A stretch of 31,929 nt of DNA from Fidelibacterota bacterium (GCA_002715465.1 PAYY01000007.1:1-31929), one strand, 5' to 3'; positions 9,394 to 17,162 are shown, counted from the first letter of the stretch. Numbers and translations are program-made. Notes: generated by a model from the letters alone, not told the origin.

Positions 9394-9650
9394 TTTTAAC
9401 TCCTTTATAAAGTTAATAAGGTTTATTAATGTCATAACATTAAAGACATTTCCCAACATAACATTATATATAACGTTAATTTAGGACAGTTAGAAAATAC
9501 GTCAAGGACTTTTTTTATTTTTTTTACTCTACTTCTTGACAAAATTATTTTTCTCGAGGGGAAAAAGTATTATTGCTGTTTTTTCATTTATAAAATGGTT
9601 TTCAGCTAGAATAGAACTTACTGGTATTGGGGAAAATTCAGTTGAAGAAC
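9394..9650 (-). other. long untranslated leader between SAM riboswitch and susC-like start
   Basis: About 257 bases with no credible reading frame. On the minus strand it has an AT-rich stretch, an A-rich run flanked by a 6-bp inverted repeat (GTCAAG at 9535-9540, CTTGAC at 9501-9506 as read on the minus strand), the TAATGTTATG direct repeat near 9433-9466, and AAGGAG six bases before the susC-like ATG. I find no GC-rich hairpin with a T-run just after the riboswitch, so how SAM binding is converted into reduced expression is not visible. A second promoter inside the leader cannot be excluded. Confidence 0.5.
9433..9477. repeat. direct repeat and near-palindrome upstream of susC-like gene
   Basis: CATAACATTA occurs at 9433-9442 and again at 9457-9466, exactly 24 bases apart. 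The second copy overlaps an 18-bp near-palindrome at 9460-9477 (AACATTATATATAACGTT, 16 of 18 positions symmetric). Both lie in the 5' leader 40-85 bases before the ATG. They could be operator sites for a regulator acting alongside the riboswitch. The region is very AT-rich, so chance symmetry is possible. Confidence 0.4.
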
Positions 9651-9760
9651 TCTTATCTAACCCAATAATACGGGCAGGAATTAGCACCTTTTTTTGAGTA
9701 GAACAAATTAGGTTGCCAAGGTTTCAATGGGCCTGGTCCCTCCACCTTTCTGGATAAAAT
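9651..9760 (-). promoter_or_regulatory. SAM-I (S-box) riboswitch aptamer
   Basis: Read on the minus strand, the segment carries the SAM-I aptamer elements in order: P1 5' strand TTTATC; AGGTGGAGGGACC with the kink-turn; GGCCC of the P2 loop; TGAAACC; GGCAACC; a variable P3 loop closed by ACCT and AGGT; GGTGCTAATTCC; a P4 stem CCC/GGG around a 7-base loop; and the P1 3' strand GATAAG, which pairs with TTTATC. The aptamer is about 110 nt, normal for the class. These riboswitches bind S-adenosylmethionine and lower expression of downstream methionine or sulfur metabolism and transport genes. The next gene on this strand is the SusC-like transporter, 258 bases downstream. Only the aptamer is clear; the expression platform is not. 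Confidence 0.95.
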
Positions 9761-9788
9761 CCTGATCTGAATTGTCAATCAACAGCAT

Positions 9789-9816
9789 ATTTTACATCAT
9801 ATTTAGCAATAAGCAA
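9789..9816 (-). promoter_or_regulatory. candidate promoter of the riboswitch-SusCD transcript
   Basis: On the minus strand TTGCTT (9811-9816) and TAAAAT (9789-9794) are separated by 16 bases, a sigma-70-like arrangement. Initiation about 7 bases downstream would place the RNA start just ahead of the SAM-I aptamer at 9760. It lies between the glycosylasparaginase stop and the riboswitch, supporting a transcript separate from the ABC-transporter cluster. The match is moderate and the region is AT-rich. Confidence 0.45.
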
Positions 9817-9835
9817 AAAAAAATGTTCAAAAAAT

Positions 9836-10852
9836 TTAGGCTTCAATAAGATACGATCCTTTTTTTACTTGAAATCCTTTATTGGACCAAAAAGAAACTT
9901 CTGGTATTTGGTTTTGATTTCCTTGGATTGACGCACAGCCAACTTGACCCCTTTTATTGATAGCAACTATTTTATCATTAAAATTAATTTTGTTCTTTCC
10001 TCCATTAATATCAATTATTCTTTGGCAGACTGCTTCACATGCTTCTTGTGGAGATTTTCCTAGCCTCATTTGTTCAACACCATAAAATGAACCACACGAT
10101 CGTATAAGCTCTTCACCTCTTCCCGTCGCACCCATTGCTCCTATCTGGTTATCTATATACAAACCAGCACCTATTATAGGAGAATCTCCTATTCTGCCGG
10201 GTATCTTCCATGCCATTCCGCTGGTAGTTGTAATGCCAGCCATATCGCCAGAACTATCTAAAGCTAATACATTAATGGTTCCACTAGGTCGACTATCATT
10301 GTAACCTCCATTTTTCGGAGGAAACCAATCATCCTTATCAGATAAATTCTCTTTCCATTTAAGCCAAAGCTTTCTTGACTTTTCAGTAAGGAGATTTTCT
10401 AGTTTAAAACCATGGTAAACAGCAAACTCCTGAGCTCCTTTTCCGACAAGATGTATATGATCCGTTCGTTCCATAACAAGACGAGCCACTGAGCATGGTG
10501 TTTTAATCCTCTCTAGTGCAGCCACAGAGCCACAGTTATGTGTAGGGCCATACATGATCGAAGCATCTAACTGAACTATTCCTCTTTCATTAGGAAGGCC
10601 ACCATATCCAACTGATGTATCATTAGGATCAAGTTCCGTTACATTTGCAGATTTTTCAATTGCATCTAAAAGAGATAAATTTGATGACAAAATCTCCCAT
10701 CCTGGTTTGAGAACTTGTTTTCCCCAATACTCTCCTCTACTACAAAGTATGAGTGGAGTATTTTTAGGATTAGCAATAGATCCAGCACCCAAGGTTGGGA
10801 GAGTAATACCCGCAACCGAAAAAATTTTAAGAAAATTTCTTCTATTAATCAT
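9836..10852 (-). CDS. glycosylasparaginase-type Ntn hydrolase, Tat-exported
   Basis: A 338-residue enzyme of the N4-(beta-N-acetylglucosaminyl)-L-asparaginase family. Family members cleave the GlcNAc-Asn bond after autoproteolysis exposes an N-terminal threonine. The predicted cleavage and nucleophile site is S190-G191-T192 in SGTINVLALD. Downstream are TTTSGMAWKIPGRIGDSPIIGAG and GATGRGEELIRSCGS, both characteristic of the family, with upstream MYGPTHNCGSVAALERI. Residues 3-9 (NRRNFLK) plus a hydrophobic run form a twin-arginine signal, so it should act in the periplasm. GGAG precedes the ATG. The gene follows the sugar-binding lipoprotein of an ABC transporter by 109 bases on the same strand, which fits liberation of a sugar that the transporter then imports. 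Plain asparaginase or isoaspartyl peptidase activity is a less likely alternative. Confidence 0.9.
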   Translation of the reverse strand: MINRRNFLKIFSVAGITLPTLGAGSIANPKNTPLILCSRGEYWGKQVLKPGWEILSSNLSLLDAIEKSANVTELDPNDTSVGYGGLPNERGIVQLDASIMYGPTHNCGSVAALERIKTPCSVARLVMERTDHIHLVGKGAQEFAVYHGFKLENLLTEKSRKLWLKWKENLSDKDDWFPPKNGGYNDSRPSGTINVLALDSSGDMAGITTTSGMAWKIPGRIGDSPIIGAGLYIDNQIGAMGATGRGEELIRSCGSFYGVEQMRLGKSPQEACEAVCQRIIDINGGKNKINFNDKIVAINKRGQVGCASIQGNQNQIPEVSFWSNKGFQVKKGSYLIEA

Positions 10853-10932
10853 CTCTTTCTCCTTTATAAATAAAGATGCTTCAAATTCATTGTTAAATAA
10901 TAAAACACCATTAATTTTGGTTTGTAATGAGA

Positions 10933-10949
10933 ATTAAAACAGTTTTAAT
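10933..10949. repeat. perfect 17-bp palindrome between ABC binding protein and hydrolase genes
   Basis: ATTAAAAC-A-GTTTTAAT has 8-bp arms around one base. A one-base loop is poor for an RNA hairpin, so a dimeric regulator site is the more natural reading, or chance in AT-rich DNA. It lies in the 109-base gap, 13 bases past the binding-protein stop codon. Confidence 0.3.
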
Positions 10950-10961
10950 GCTAAATAATTT

Positions 10962-11927
10962 TTACCACTGTTCATTTTTCCGGCTGTTATCTTCTATTGA
11001 GTCTTCATAACGATAATGGGCACAATCAATAAAAGTATTTGATGGCATATCTTCTCCCTCTAAATATTTAATGAAGGACTTTACTGTCCCAACAGCCATC
11101 TTTCGTGGAAATTGTTGGGGGGAATCATAAAGTTTTTTTTCATATACAGCTTGTTTTCCAGCCGGGGAGGCATCAAATCCAATAATAGGAATTTGATTTT
11201 CTTTCCCAGCTTTAACAACAGCGGAATAAGCACCTAAAGCTGATGGATCGTTCACAGCAAAAATAGCAACTATATCTGGGTGAGCTTGAAGAATATCTGT
11301 AGTTACTGCATAGCCTTGATTTCTTGTTCCTTCTCCTGATAGTTCAGCTACAATCTCAAGTTTACTATTTTTTTCCTTAAGATAGTCTTTGAAACCGTCT
11401 ACTCTTAAGATACAAGATGTAATCTGCGGAAGAGTAAGAATTGCGATCTCTCCTACCTCTTGTGTTATTTGAAGCATGCTCTCACCAGCAAGTCGACCAC
11501 CTTGATAATTGTCACTACCTATATGTGAAATTATCAAGCTTTTTGCTTCTTCATCAGTAACTTGAACATCAAAACTAAAAACTGGAACACCAGCAGCATA
11601 TGCACGCTTTACCCCTTCACCAGCTGATTTAGAATCAACAGGATTTAAAAAGATTGCTTGATATCCTTGTGCAACAAAATCTGCCATTTGATTGTTTTGC
11701 TTTGCAGCATCTTGATCTCCTGAAAGAGCAACAAGATCATACCCATATTTTAAAGCTTCTTCCTGCATAACAGTTGCAATAAGCTTAAAATATGGATTTG
11801 TTAAATCCATACAAGTCATGCCGATTTTTCCCTTTGATCCAGAAGTACTGGAAGAACAAGAATTATAAAAAAATGCCATTATACATATAATAGCAATATT
11901 AATTGTTTTTTTAGGTTGAATCATCAT
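10962..11927 (-). CDS. sugar ABC transporter substrate-binding lipoprotein (RbsB-like)
   Basis: A 321-residue periplasmic binding protein of the ribose/galactose type, tethered as a lipoprotein (FFYNSC, Cys 24). Family features include KIGMTCMDLTNPYFKLIATVM at the N-lobe, the GYDLVALSGDQDAAKQNNQM strand-helix unit, AIFLNPVDSKSAGEGVKRA, SHIGSDNYQGGRLAGE, and AIFAVNDPSALGAYSAVVKAG followed by IPIIGFDASPAGKQAV. These correspond to the ligand-binding cleft segments of RbsB-type proteins. The start overlaps the permease stop by 4 bases (ATGA), indicating translational coupling. The exact sugar is not readable. The neighbouring glycosylasparaginase would favour GlcNAc or a related amino sugar, but that is inference. 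Confidence 0.93.
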   Translation of the reverse strand: MMIQPKKTINIAIICIMAFFYNSCSSSTSGSKGKIGMTCMDLTNPYFKLIATVMQEEALKYGYDLVALSGDQDAAKQNNQMADFVAQGYQAIFLNPVDSKSAGEGVKRAYAAGVPVFSFDVQVTDEEAKSLIISHIGSDNYQGGRLAGESMLQITQEVGEIAILTLPQITSCILRVDGFKDYLKEKNSKLEIVAELSGEGTRNQGYAVTTDILQAHPDIVAIFAVNDPSALGAYSAVVKAGKENQIPIIGFDASPAGKQAVYEKKLYDSPQQFPRKMAVGTVKSFIKYLEGEDMPSNTFIDCAHYRYEDSIEDNSRKNEQW

Positions 11928-13276
11928 TTTATTTCCTTAATCATTTTATTCCTTTTAAAGAGTTTTTCAAAAGCTCCTGTACTACGAGCTTTATCTAAAA
12001 GAACAGCAATAAGAATTACAAGCCCTAATACTACCTGCTGAGTATAACTTTCAAGACCAATTAAATTCATCCCATTCTGAATAACTGAGATAACAAATAC
12101 TCCAATTAAAGTACCCAGTATTTTTCCGCTACCGCCAGACAGACTTGTTCCTCCTACAACTACAGCAGCAATTACATAAAGTTCATACATTAATCCCATA
12201 TTTGGTGTTCCTGAATTTAGTTGAGATGCCTGAATACAGCCACCAAGACCAGCCGTCAAACCACTAAACAAAAAAACAAATATTATTACCAATCTTACTG
12301 AAACACCTGAGAGTCGTGCAGCCTCTTCATTTCCACCAACAGCATAAATATAACGACCAAGGCGTGAATAGGTCATAAAAACGTGGGCCACTGCATATAA
12401 CAAAACTAATAAAATTACCGTATTAGGAATTGAAAATGTGGAACCTTGACCTAACCAAGGAAGTGAAGGTGGTACTTGATAAATTGAAAACCCACCTGTT
12501 ATCAAGAATGCTAACCCTCTACCCATCAACATAATTCCCAAAGTGGTTATAAAAGGAGGAACTTTAAAGTATGCAACGAGAAAACCTCCAAAAGCACCTA
12601 TCATACCTGTACATAGAATACCAACTATAAAGCCTATAAAAACTATTATACCGGATGCGTCCAATCCTCCCATGGTTTGCATGATTGATGTACCAATAAC
12701 AGCCGATACAGCTATAAGGCTTCCAACCGAAAGATCAATACCCCCGGTAATAATGACCATGGTCATACCAATTGCCATAACAGCTATTACTACAATCCGA
12801 TCTACTATAGCAAGCAGATTAGATTTTTTTAAAAAATTTGGCCATAAGTAAGAAGTCGGCGTAATAATTTTTGTTCCTTTAAGAACAGGATATTTACTTT
12901 CCAATTGTTGAAATAATCTCCATTTTTGAACATCTTGACTCGGCACAATAATTTTAGGTAGTTCATTATCTTTTTGCATTTGGTCTAAAACAATTCGCAA
13001 GTCTTTAGGCGAACCGACTATACTCCTTATGTTTGTGAACCCTTCCTTTTCAAGAATAGTTGCTAATGATTTTGCTAAATTTGCTGAACTTTTATTAGAT
13101 GATCCCACGGTCAGAATTGGCTCGTTCAGATTTTTCTTTTTACTAACAGCATTCATAATCTGATCAGCAACTTTGTTTCCTTCTGGCATTTGTTGTTCTA
13201 GAGTTAGCAAACTAAATAGAATGCACAAACCAAGAAGAACGACAATCATGCCATAATCTCTTATAAGGTTTTGCAT
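11924..13276 (-). CDS. sugar ABC transporter permease with periplasmic insert (RbsC-like)
   Basis: About 450 residues, well above the roughly 320-350 usual for this family. The ATG at 13276 is preferred to an in-frame GTG three codons upstream because GGTGA lies 5 bases before it. The permease core starts near residue 150 (LLAIVDRIVVIAVMAIGMTM) and has the family signature TGGIDLSVGSLIAVSAV at about 177-193, then further helices and ELYVIAAVVVGGTSLSGGSG near the C terminus. Between the first helix (about 9-25) and the core is an extra soluble stretch, about 27-148. It has an alternating strand-helix pattern (ILTVGSS, SANLAKSLATILEKEGF, IRSIVG, LRIVLDQMQ, PKIIVP) and should face the periplasm. 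It overlaps the binding-protein gene. Its own upstream gene is a divergent beta-helix gene, so this pair needs its own promoter. Confidence 0.93.
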   Translation of the reverse strand: MQNLIRDYGMIVVLLGLCILFSLLTLEQQMPEGNKVADQIMNAVSKKKNLNEPILTVGSSNKSSANLAKSLATILEKEGFTNIRSIVGSPKDLRIVLDQMQKDNELPKIIVPSQDVQKWRLFQQLESKYPVLKGTKIITPTSYLWPNFLKKSNLLAIVDRIVVIAVMAIGMTMVIITGGIDLSVGSLIAVSAVIGTSIMQTMGGLDASGIIVFIGFIVGILCTGMIGAFGGFLVAYFKVPPFITTLGIMLMGRGLAFLITGGFSIYQVPPSLPWLGQGSTFSIPNTVILLVLLYAVAHVFMTYSRLGRYIYAVGGNEEAARLSGVSVRLVIIFVFLFSGLTAGLGGCIQASQLNSGTPNMGLMYELYVIAAVVVGGTSLSGGSGKILGTLIGVFVISVIQNGMNLIGLESYTQQVVLGLVILIAVLLDKARSTGAFEKLFKRNKMIKEIK

Positions 13277-13507
13277 TGGCTTCACCGTTTATTTATAATC
13301 TTCATAGAGTACTTGAACTATAATAAGATTTTCCTTCAAAAATAATGTTTCATTAATAAACAAAATAGTTATGACTCAAGAACTGATCCTAAAAGATCTT
13401 TTTTGTTCTTTAACAAGAATTCTAATTAATATATTTCTTTATTGGTTCCTAGGTCTTATTCTTATGATTTGAGTAAAAATAGAACGAAAATATACAGGAG
13501 CACAACC

Positions 13508-14578
13508 ATGACATATAGATTTCATTGCATTCTTTTAGTTACGGTACTAATCTCAAACACACCGGCTAAGATAATTAATGTCCCAAGTGATTATCCAAGA
13601 ATCCAAGAGGGGCTTGATGCCTGTATGGAAGGAGATACTGTGATTGTGCTGCCCGGGACATATGAGGAAAATATCGATTTTTATGGTATAAATGTTATTT
13701 TAGCAAGCATGTACTTACAAACAGGAGATTCTAAATTTATTCATGAAACTATTATATCGGGTGCAAAAGAAGAGGGAAAGACAGGGCCTGTGATAACTTT
13801 CTCGTCCGGTGAAGACTCTACATCTGCTGTTATAGGCTTTACTCTTAAGAATGGTCGCATGCCAATAGGTGGAGGAATTTATTGTAATAACGCAAGTCCC
13901 CGTCTTCTCAACATTATAATCAAGGAAAATCGTGCCGAAAAGGGTGCCGGGATTCAACTATATGAGTCAAGTCCAACAATTACAAATGTGGCTATTCTTG
14001 ATAATCGTGCTCGTTGGAGTTCAGCCATGCATATTGCACGTGCTTCATCACCTAGATTAAATAATGTTCTTATAATAAATAATGTGACAAGTTTCAATGC
14101 TGGATGGCTGTATTGTGAAGACTTTTCCAATCCAATTTTTAATAATGTTACTATTGCTAGTAACGGAGAATCCACCGCTCCGTTAAGTGCAAAAGAAAAG
14201 ATACGCTATGAAAGAGGTGATAGGGACAATATTGATCCTGCTAGACTACATGGTATGCATATATCAAACGGTTCCCATCCTATGTTTAAAAATTCCATTC
14301 TATGGAATAATCCTCAACAGGAAATATTTATTAAAAAATATGGAGATCCTAGTTCTGTCTCCTTTGCTTACACTACTGTTAAAGGTGGTGTTCAGTCCAT
14401 TATTAATAATGATGATGCCGGTCAAATTCTATGGAAGAAAGGAAATCTTTTATCTAATCCAAAATTTATTGCTCCTGAGAAAAGAAATTATGGTCTAGAT
14501 AATTTGTCTCCTTGTCGTGGAGCTGGCGAAATTAGCGATATGGGTGTTGATGACCGTTGGGGTGGTATATTAGAGTAA
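13508..14578 (+). CDS. secreted right-handed parallel beta-helix protein
   Basis: About 356 residues. The ATG at 13508 follows AGGAG by 8 bases and opens a signal sequence (MTYRFHCILLVTVLISNTPA); a longer frame to 13442 lacks both. The mature part starts INVPSDYPRIQEGLDACMEGDTVIVLPGTY, the usual opening of pectate-lyase-like or NosD-like beta-helix proteins. It continues with repeated coils rich in N and G: GGGIYCNNASPRLLNIIIKE, GAGIQLYESSPTITNVAI and ASSPRLNNVLIINN. Such proteins are often surface or secreted polysaccharide-binding or -cleaving proteins, but no catalytic residues can be named here. There is no type IX-like C-terminal domain. The gene is the opposite way round within the sugar ABC cluster, diverging from the permease and converging on the ATPase gene 28 bases away. 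Confidence 0.85.
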   Translation: MTYRFHCILLVTVLISNTPAKIINVPSDYPRIQEGLDACMEGDTVIVLPGTYEENIDFYGINVILASMYLQTGDSKFIHETIISGAKEEGKTGPVITFSSGEDSTSAVIGFTLKNGRMPIGGGIYCNNASPRLLNIIIKENRAEKGAGIQLYESSPTITNVAILDNRARWSSAMHIARASSPRLNNVLIINNVTSFNAGWLYCEDFSNPIFNNVTIASNGESTAPLSAKEKIRYERGDRDNIDPARLHGMHISNGSHPMFKNSILWNNPQQEIFIKKYGDPSSVSFAYTTVKGGVQSIINNDDAGQILWKKGNLLSNPKFIAPEKRNYGLDNLSPCRGAGEISDMGVDDRWGGILE

Positions 14579-14605
14579 CTACTTATTCTAATTAACCTTA
14601 AAAAG

Positions 14606-16093
14606 TTAAGCTATAGCTGTGGATAAAATGTCTTTTTGAGTAACATTAGAGACATCTTTTATCTCACCTTTAATGAATCCTTCATGCATTACTAAAATAC
14701 GATCTGAAATTTGAATTAATTCCTCTAATTCACTACTAACTAAAAGAACTGTTTTTTCTTCTTTTACCAATTGCTGAATAAGTTCATAAATTTCATATTT
14801 TGCTCCAACGTCAATACCTCGTGTGGGTTCATCAAAAATGATAATGTCTGATTTCCTTGCAAGCCATTTTGCTAAAACTAATTTCTGTTGGTTTCCACCA
14901 GATAAGTTCCCCGCTATTTGAGTGTTATCAATTAGTTTTATTCTTAATCTCTTTTTGTAATCATTAAAGTGTTTAATTTCTTTATTTGTATCTACAAAAA
15001 TTGAGTTGGAAAATTGATCAAGATTGGGAAGACCAAAATTTTCTTGGCAAGTATGGTCTAGAACAAGACCTTGACCTTTTCGGTCTTCAGTTAAAAGACA
15101 AATATTATTATTAATAGCATCTTTAGGCCCACGAATGTTTATTTTCTGATTCTTTAGATAAATTTTTCCTAAATCAAATTTATCAGCACCAAAAATCATT
15201 CGCATAAGAGCTGTTCGCCCAGCGCCGACTAAGCCAGCAAAACCAAGGGTTTCCCCTTGGTAAGCTGAAAAACTTATATTGTGAATGGTATTCCCTTGGC
15301 ATAACCCTTCTACTCTTATTGATTCTTTTCCTCTAATGTTATTCACACGAATAGGAAATTCAGACTCTATCGGTCTTCCTACCATAGATTCAATTAATTC
15401 ATCTCTATTCATTTTGTTTGTATTTGCTTCAGTTATTTTTAACCCATCTCTTAAAACAACAAATCTGTCAGCTATTTCAAAAATTTCTTCAAGACGATGA
15501 CTAACATAAATGATACCTACATTATGATTTTTTAAATCTTTAATAATTTGGAAAAGTCGCTCTACTTCCTGAATCGTTAAAACTGCCGTGGGCTCATCCA
15601 TAATTATTATTCTTGCATCTTCAGAAAGAGCCTTTGCGATTTCTACAATCTGTTGTTCAGCTATAGACAAATCCCGGCATCGGGCTTCAGGATCTATTTG
15701 AACTCCTATTTTTTTAAATAAATCTATTGATTGTTGTATTTCTAATTTTTTTTCAACAAAAAACTTTCCTTTTTTTTCTCTACCCAAAAAAATGTTTTCA
15801 TAGACTTTTAGATCTGGTATCAAGTTAAACTCTTGATAAATAACTGAAATGCCATGATCCTGTGCATCTTTAGGAGATTGTAAATTCACATCTATACCTT
15901 GCAAAAGAATTTTTCCCTTATCGGACTTAAAAGCTCCGCCTAGAATTTTAATTAAAGTGCTTTTACCAGCACCATTTTCTCCAATTAATGCCAATACTTC
16001 TCCTTTTGAAAGAGTAAACGCTACATTCTTTAGTGCTTGAACACCTGGAAAAGATTTTTCTATTTTAATTATTTGCAGTAATGGAGACTTCAT
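14606..16093 (-). CDS. sugar ABC transporter ATP-binding protein, two ABC domains (RbsA/MglA-like)
   Basis: A 495-residue cytoplasmic ATPase that energises the adjacent RbsC-like permease. The first cassette has a canonical Walker A (GENGAGKST, 38-46), an altered signature (LSIAEQQ, 142-148, as in this family) and Walker B (RIIIMDEPT, 161-169). The second cassette has the degenerate P-loop usual for RbsA/MglA (GLVGAGRT, 287-294), a good LSGGNQQ signature (397-403) and Walker B IIIFDEPTRGIDVG (417-430). Length and order match the carbohydrate-uptake transporter-2 (CUT2) family. It follows the zinc dehydrogenase gene by 49 bases on the same strand. The permease and binding-protein genes lie beyond the inverted beta-helix gene, so the transporter is probably made from two transcripts. 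Confidence 0.95.
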   Translation of the reverse strand: MKSPLLQIIKIEKSFPGVQALKNVAFTLSKGEVLALIGENGAGKSTLIKILGGAFKSDKGKILLQGIDVNLQSPKDAQDHGISVIYQEFNLIPDLKVYENIFLGREKKGKFFVEKKLEIQQSIDLFKKIGVQIDPEARCRDLSIAEQQIVEIAKALSEDARIIIMDEPTAVLTIQEVERLFQIIKDLKNHNVGIIYVSHRLEEIFEIADRFVVLRDGLKITEANTNKMNRDELIESMVGRPIESEFPIRVNNIRGKESIRVEGLCQGNTIHNISFSAYQGETLGFAGLVGAGRTALMRMIFGADKFDLGKIYLKNQKINIRGPKDAINNNICLLTEDRKGQGLVLDHTCQENFGLPNLDQFSNSIFVDTNKEIKHFNDYKKRLRIKLIDNTQIAGNLSGGNQQKLVLAKWLARKSDIIIFDEPTRGIDVGAKYEIYELIQQLVKEEKTVLLVSSELEELIQISDRILVMHEGFIKGEIKDVSNVTQKDILSTAIA

Positions 16094-16142
16094 TTTATAC
16101 GTTCAATGCAGAAGTTGATTTATCTAAAAGTGTGTTATTAAC

Positions 16143-17162
16143 TCAAGGCTTAAGGATAATTTTTCCGCATTGTCTAGAAATTTGAAGCTCAAAAGCATCA
16201 GCTACTTTATCAAAAGAAAATCTATGGGTAATAAGTTTATTTAGATTGTTTTTCTGAGATTCTGCTATTTTAAAGAGCTTTGGAATATCTTCAAAATTAT
16301 AGTGCCAAATACCTAGGAAAGTATGTCCATTGCGGATTAAATCATTGCTAATATTAATATCCAACTTACCTGATTCTCCTACAAAAGCGATTATTCCTTT
16401 CCTTCGAGTAGACCTTAGACAAAGTCGTTGAGCAAGATTAGATCCTGAACATTCGATTGATTTATCTACACCATTACCCTTTGTAAAGTCTCGAATAATT
16501 TTTTCGGGTTTTTCAATTTTAGACTGTATAACAAGATCAGCCCCTAATTCTGTCGCAAGCTTTGCCCTATATTCGTTATGAGCTGTTACAATAACAGTTG
16601 CACCCATATTTTTTGCATTAATTATCCCTCCAAGCCCAACTGGACCCATTCCTGTAATTAGAATAGTATCAGATGAAACTACATTCATTTGTTCCATAGC
16701 TCCGAAAGTTGGTCCTAATCCACAGCATAACATACTAGCATGATCATAATTCATGTTCTCTGGAATTTTTGGTAACAACCACATTGGCTTTAATAAATAT
16801 TCTGCAAATGTACTGCCCCCTTCGTACCCTCCAGTAAATTCTTTTAAAACATAATTGTTCTGACAATGAATATAGTTTCCCGTTTTACAAAGATTACAGC
16901 TTCCACAAGGATATTGAGGCATAACCACAACCCTATCTCCAATTTTTAATTGACTAGATTTATCTATATCAACAATTTCTCCTGATGCTTCATGTCCAAG
17001 AGGATATGGTGGCATTTTTCCTTCTAAATAAAATTTGTATTCTGTACACATTGGTGCTGAATGAATTTTAACCAGAGCCCAATCATTTACAGGTTTTGGG
17101 ATGTCTACTTTCGTTAGTTCTACTAATGAAGGTTGATAGATATTTACCTTTTTCATTTTCAT
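16143..17162 (-). CDS. zinc-dependent medium-chain dehydrogenase (sorbitol/threonine dehydrogenase type)
   Basis: A 339-residue NAD(P)-dependent alcohol dehydrogenase of the MDR superfamily. Visible features: a catalytic-zinc Cys in APMCTEYKFY (C39) and the GHEASGE motif (H57, E58); the structural-zinc cluster PCGSCNLCKTGNYIHC with Cys 86, 89, 92 and 100; and a Rossmann loop GMGPVGLGGI at 171-180 followed by IVTAHNEYRAKLATELGAD. Position upstream of a sugar ABC ATPase suggests oxidation of an imported sugar, polyol or amino-alcohol, but substrate specificity cannot be read. Two in-frame ATG codons (17162 and 17156) are possible starts. The cluster promoter is not obvious: the preceding terminator hairpin ends only about 40 bases upstream. 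Confidence 0.92.
   Translation of the reverse strand: MKMKKVNIYQPSLVELTKVDIPKPVNDWALVKIHSAPMCTEYKFYLEGKMPPYPLGHEASGEIVDIDKSSQLKIGDRVVVMPQYPCGSCNLCKTGNYIHCQNNYVLKEFTGGYEGGSTFAEYLLKPMWLLPKIPENMNYDHASMLCCGLGPTFGAMEQMNVVSSDTILITGMGPVGLGGIINAKNMGATVIVTAHNEYRAKLATELGADLVIQSKIEKPEKIIRDFTKGNGVDKSIECSGSNLAQRLCLRSTRRKGIIAFVGESGKLDINISNDLIRNGHTFLGIWHYNFEDIPKLFKIAESQKNNLNKLITHRFSFDKVADAFELQISRQCGKIILKP

Noticed and set aside
9394..9459. N-terminal extension of the SusC-like protein by 22 codons.
   Set aside because: The extension is AT-rich leader sequence; AAGGAG and a signal peptide place the start at 9393.
9651..9760. Remnant protein-coding gene or tRNA between the SusC-like gene and glycosylasparaginase.
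   Set aside because: The conserved strings match SAM-I aptamer elements in order, and no frame gives a plausible protein.
13391..13402. AAAAGATCTTTT perfect palindrome between the permease and beta-helix genes as an operator.
   Set aside because: A 12-bp palindrome built around GATC in A/T runs is expected by chance in such DNA, and no repeat of it is nearby.
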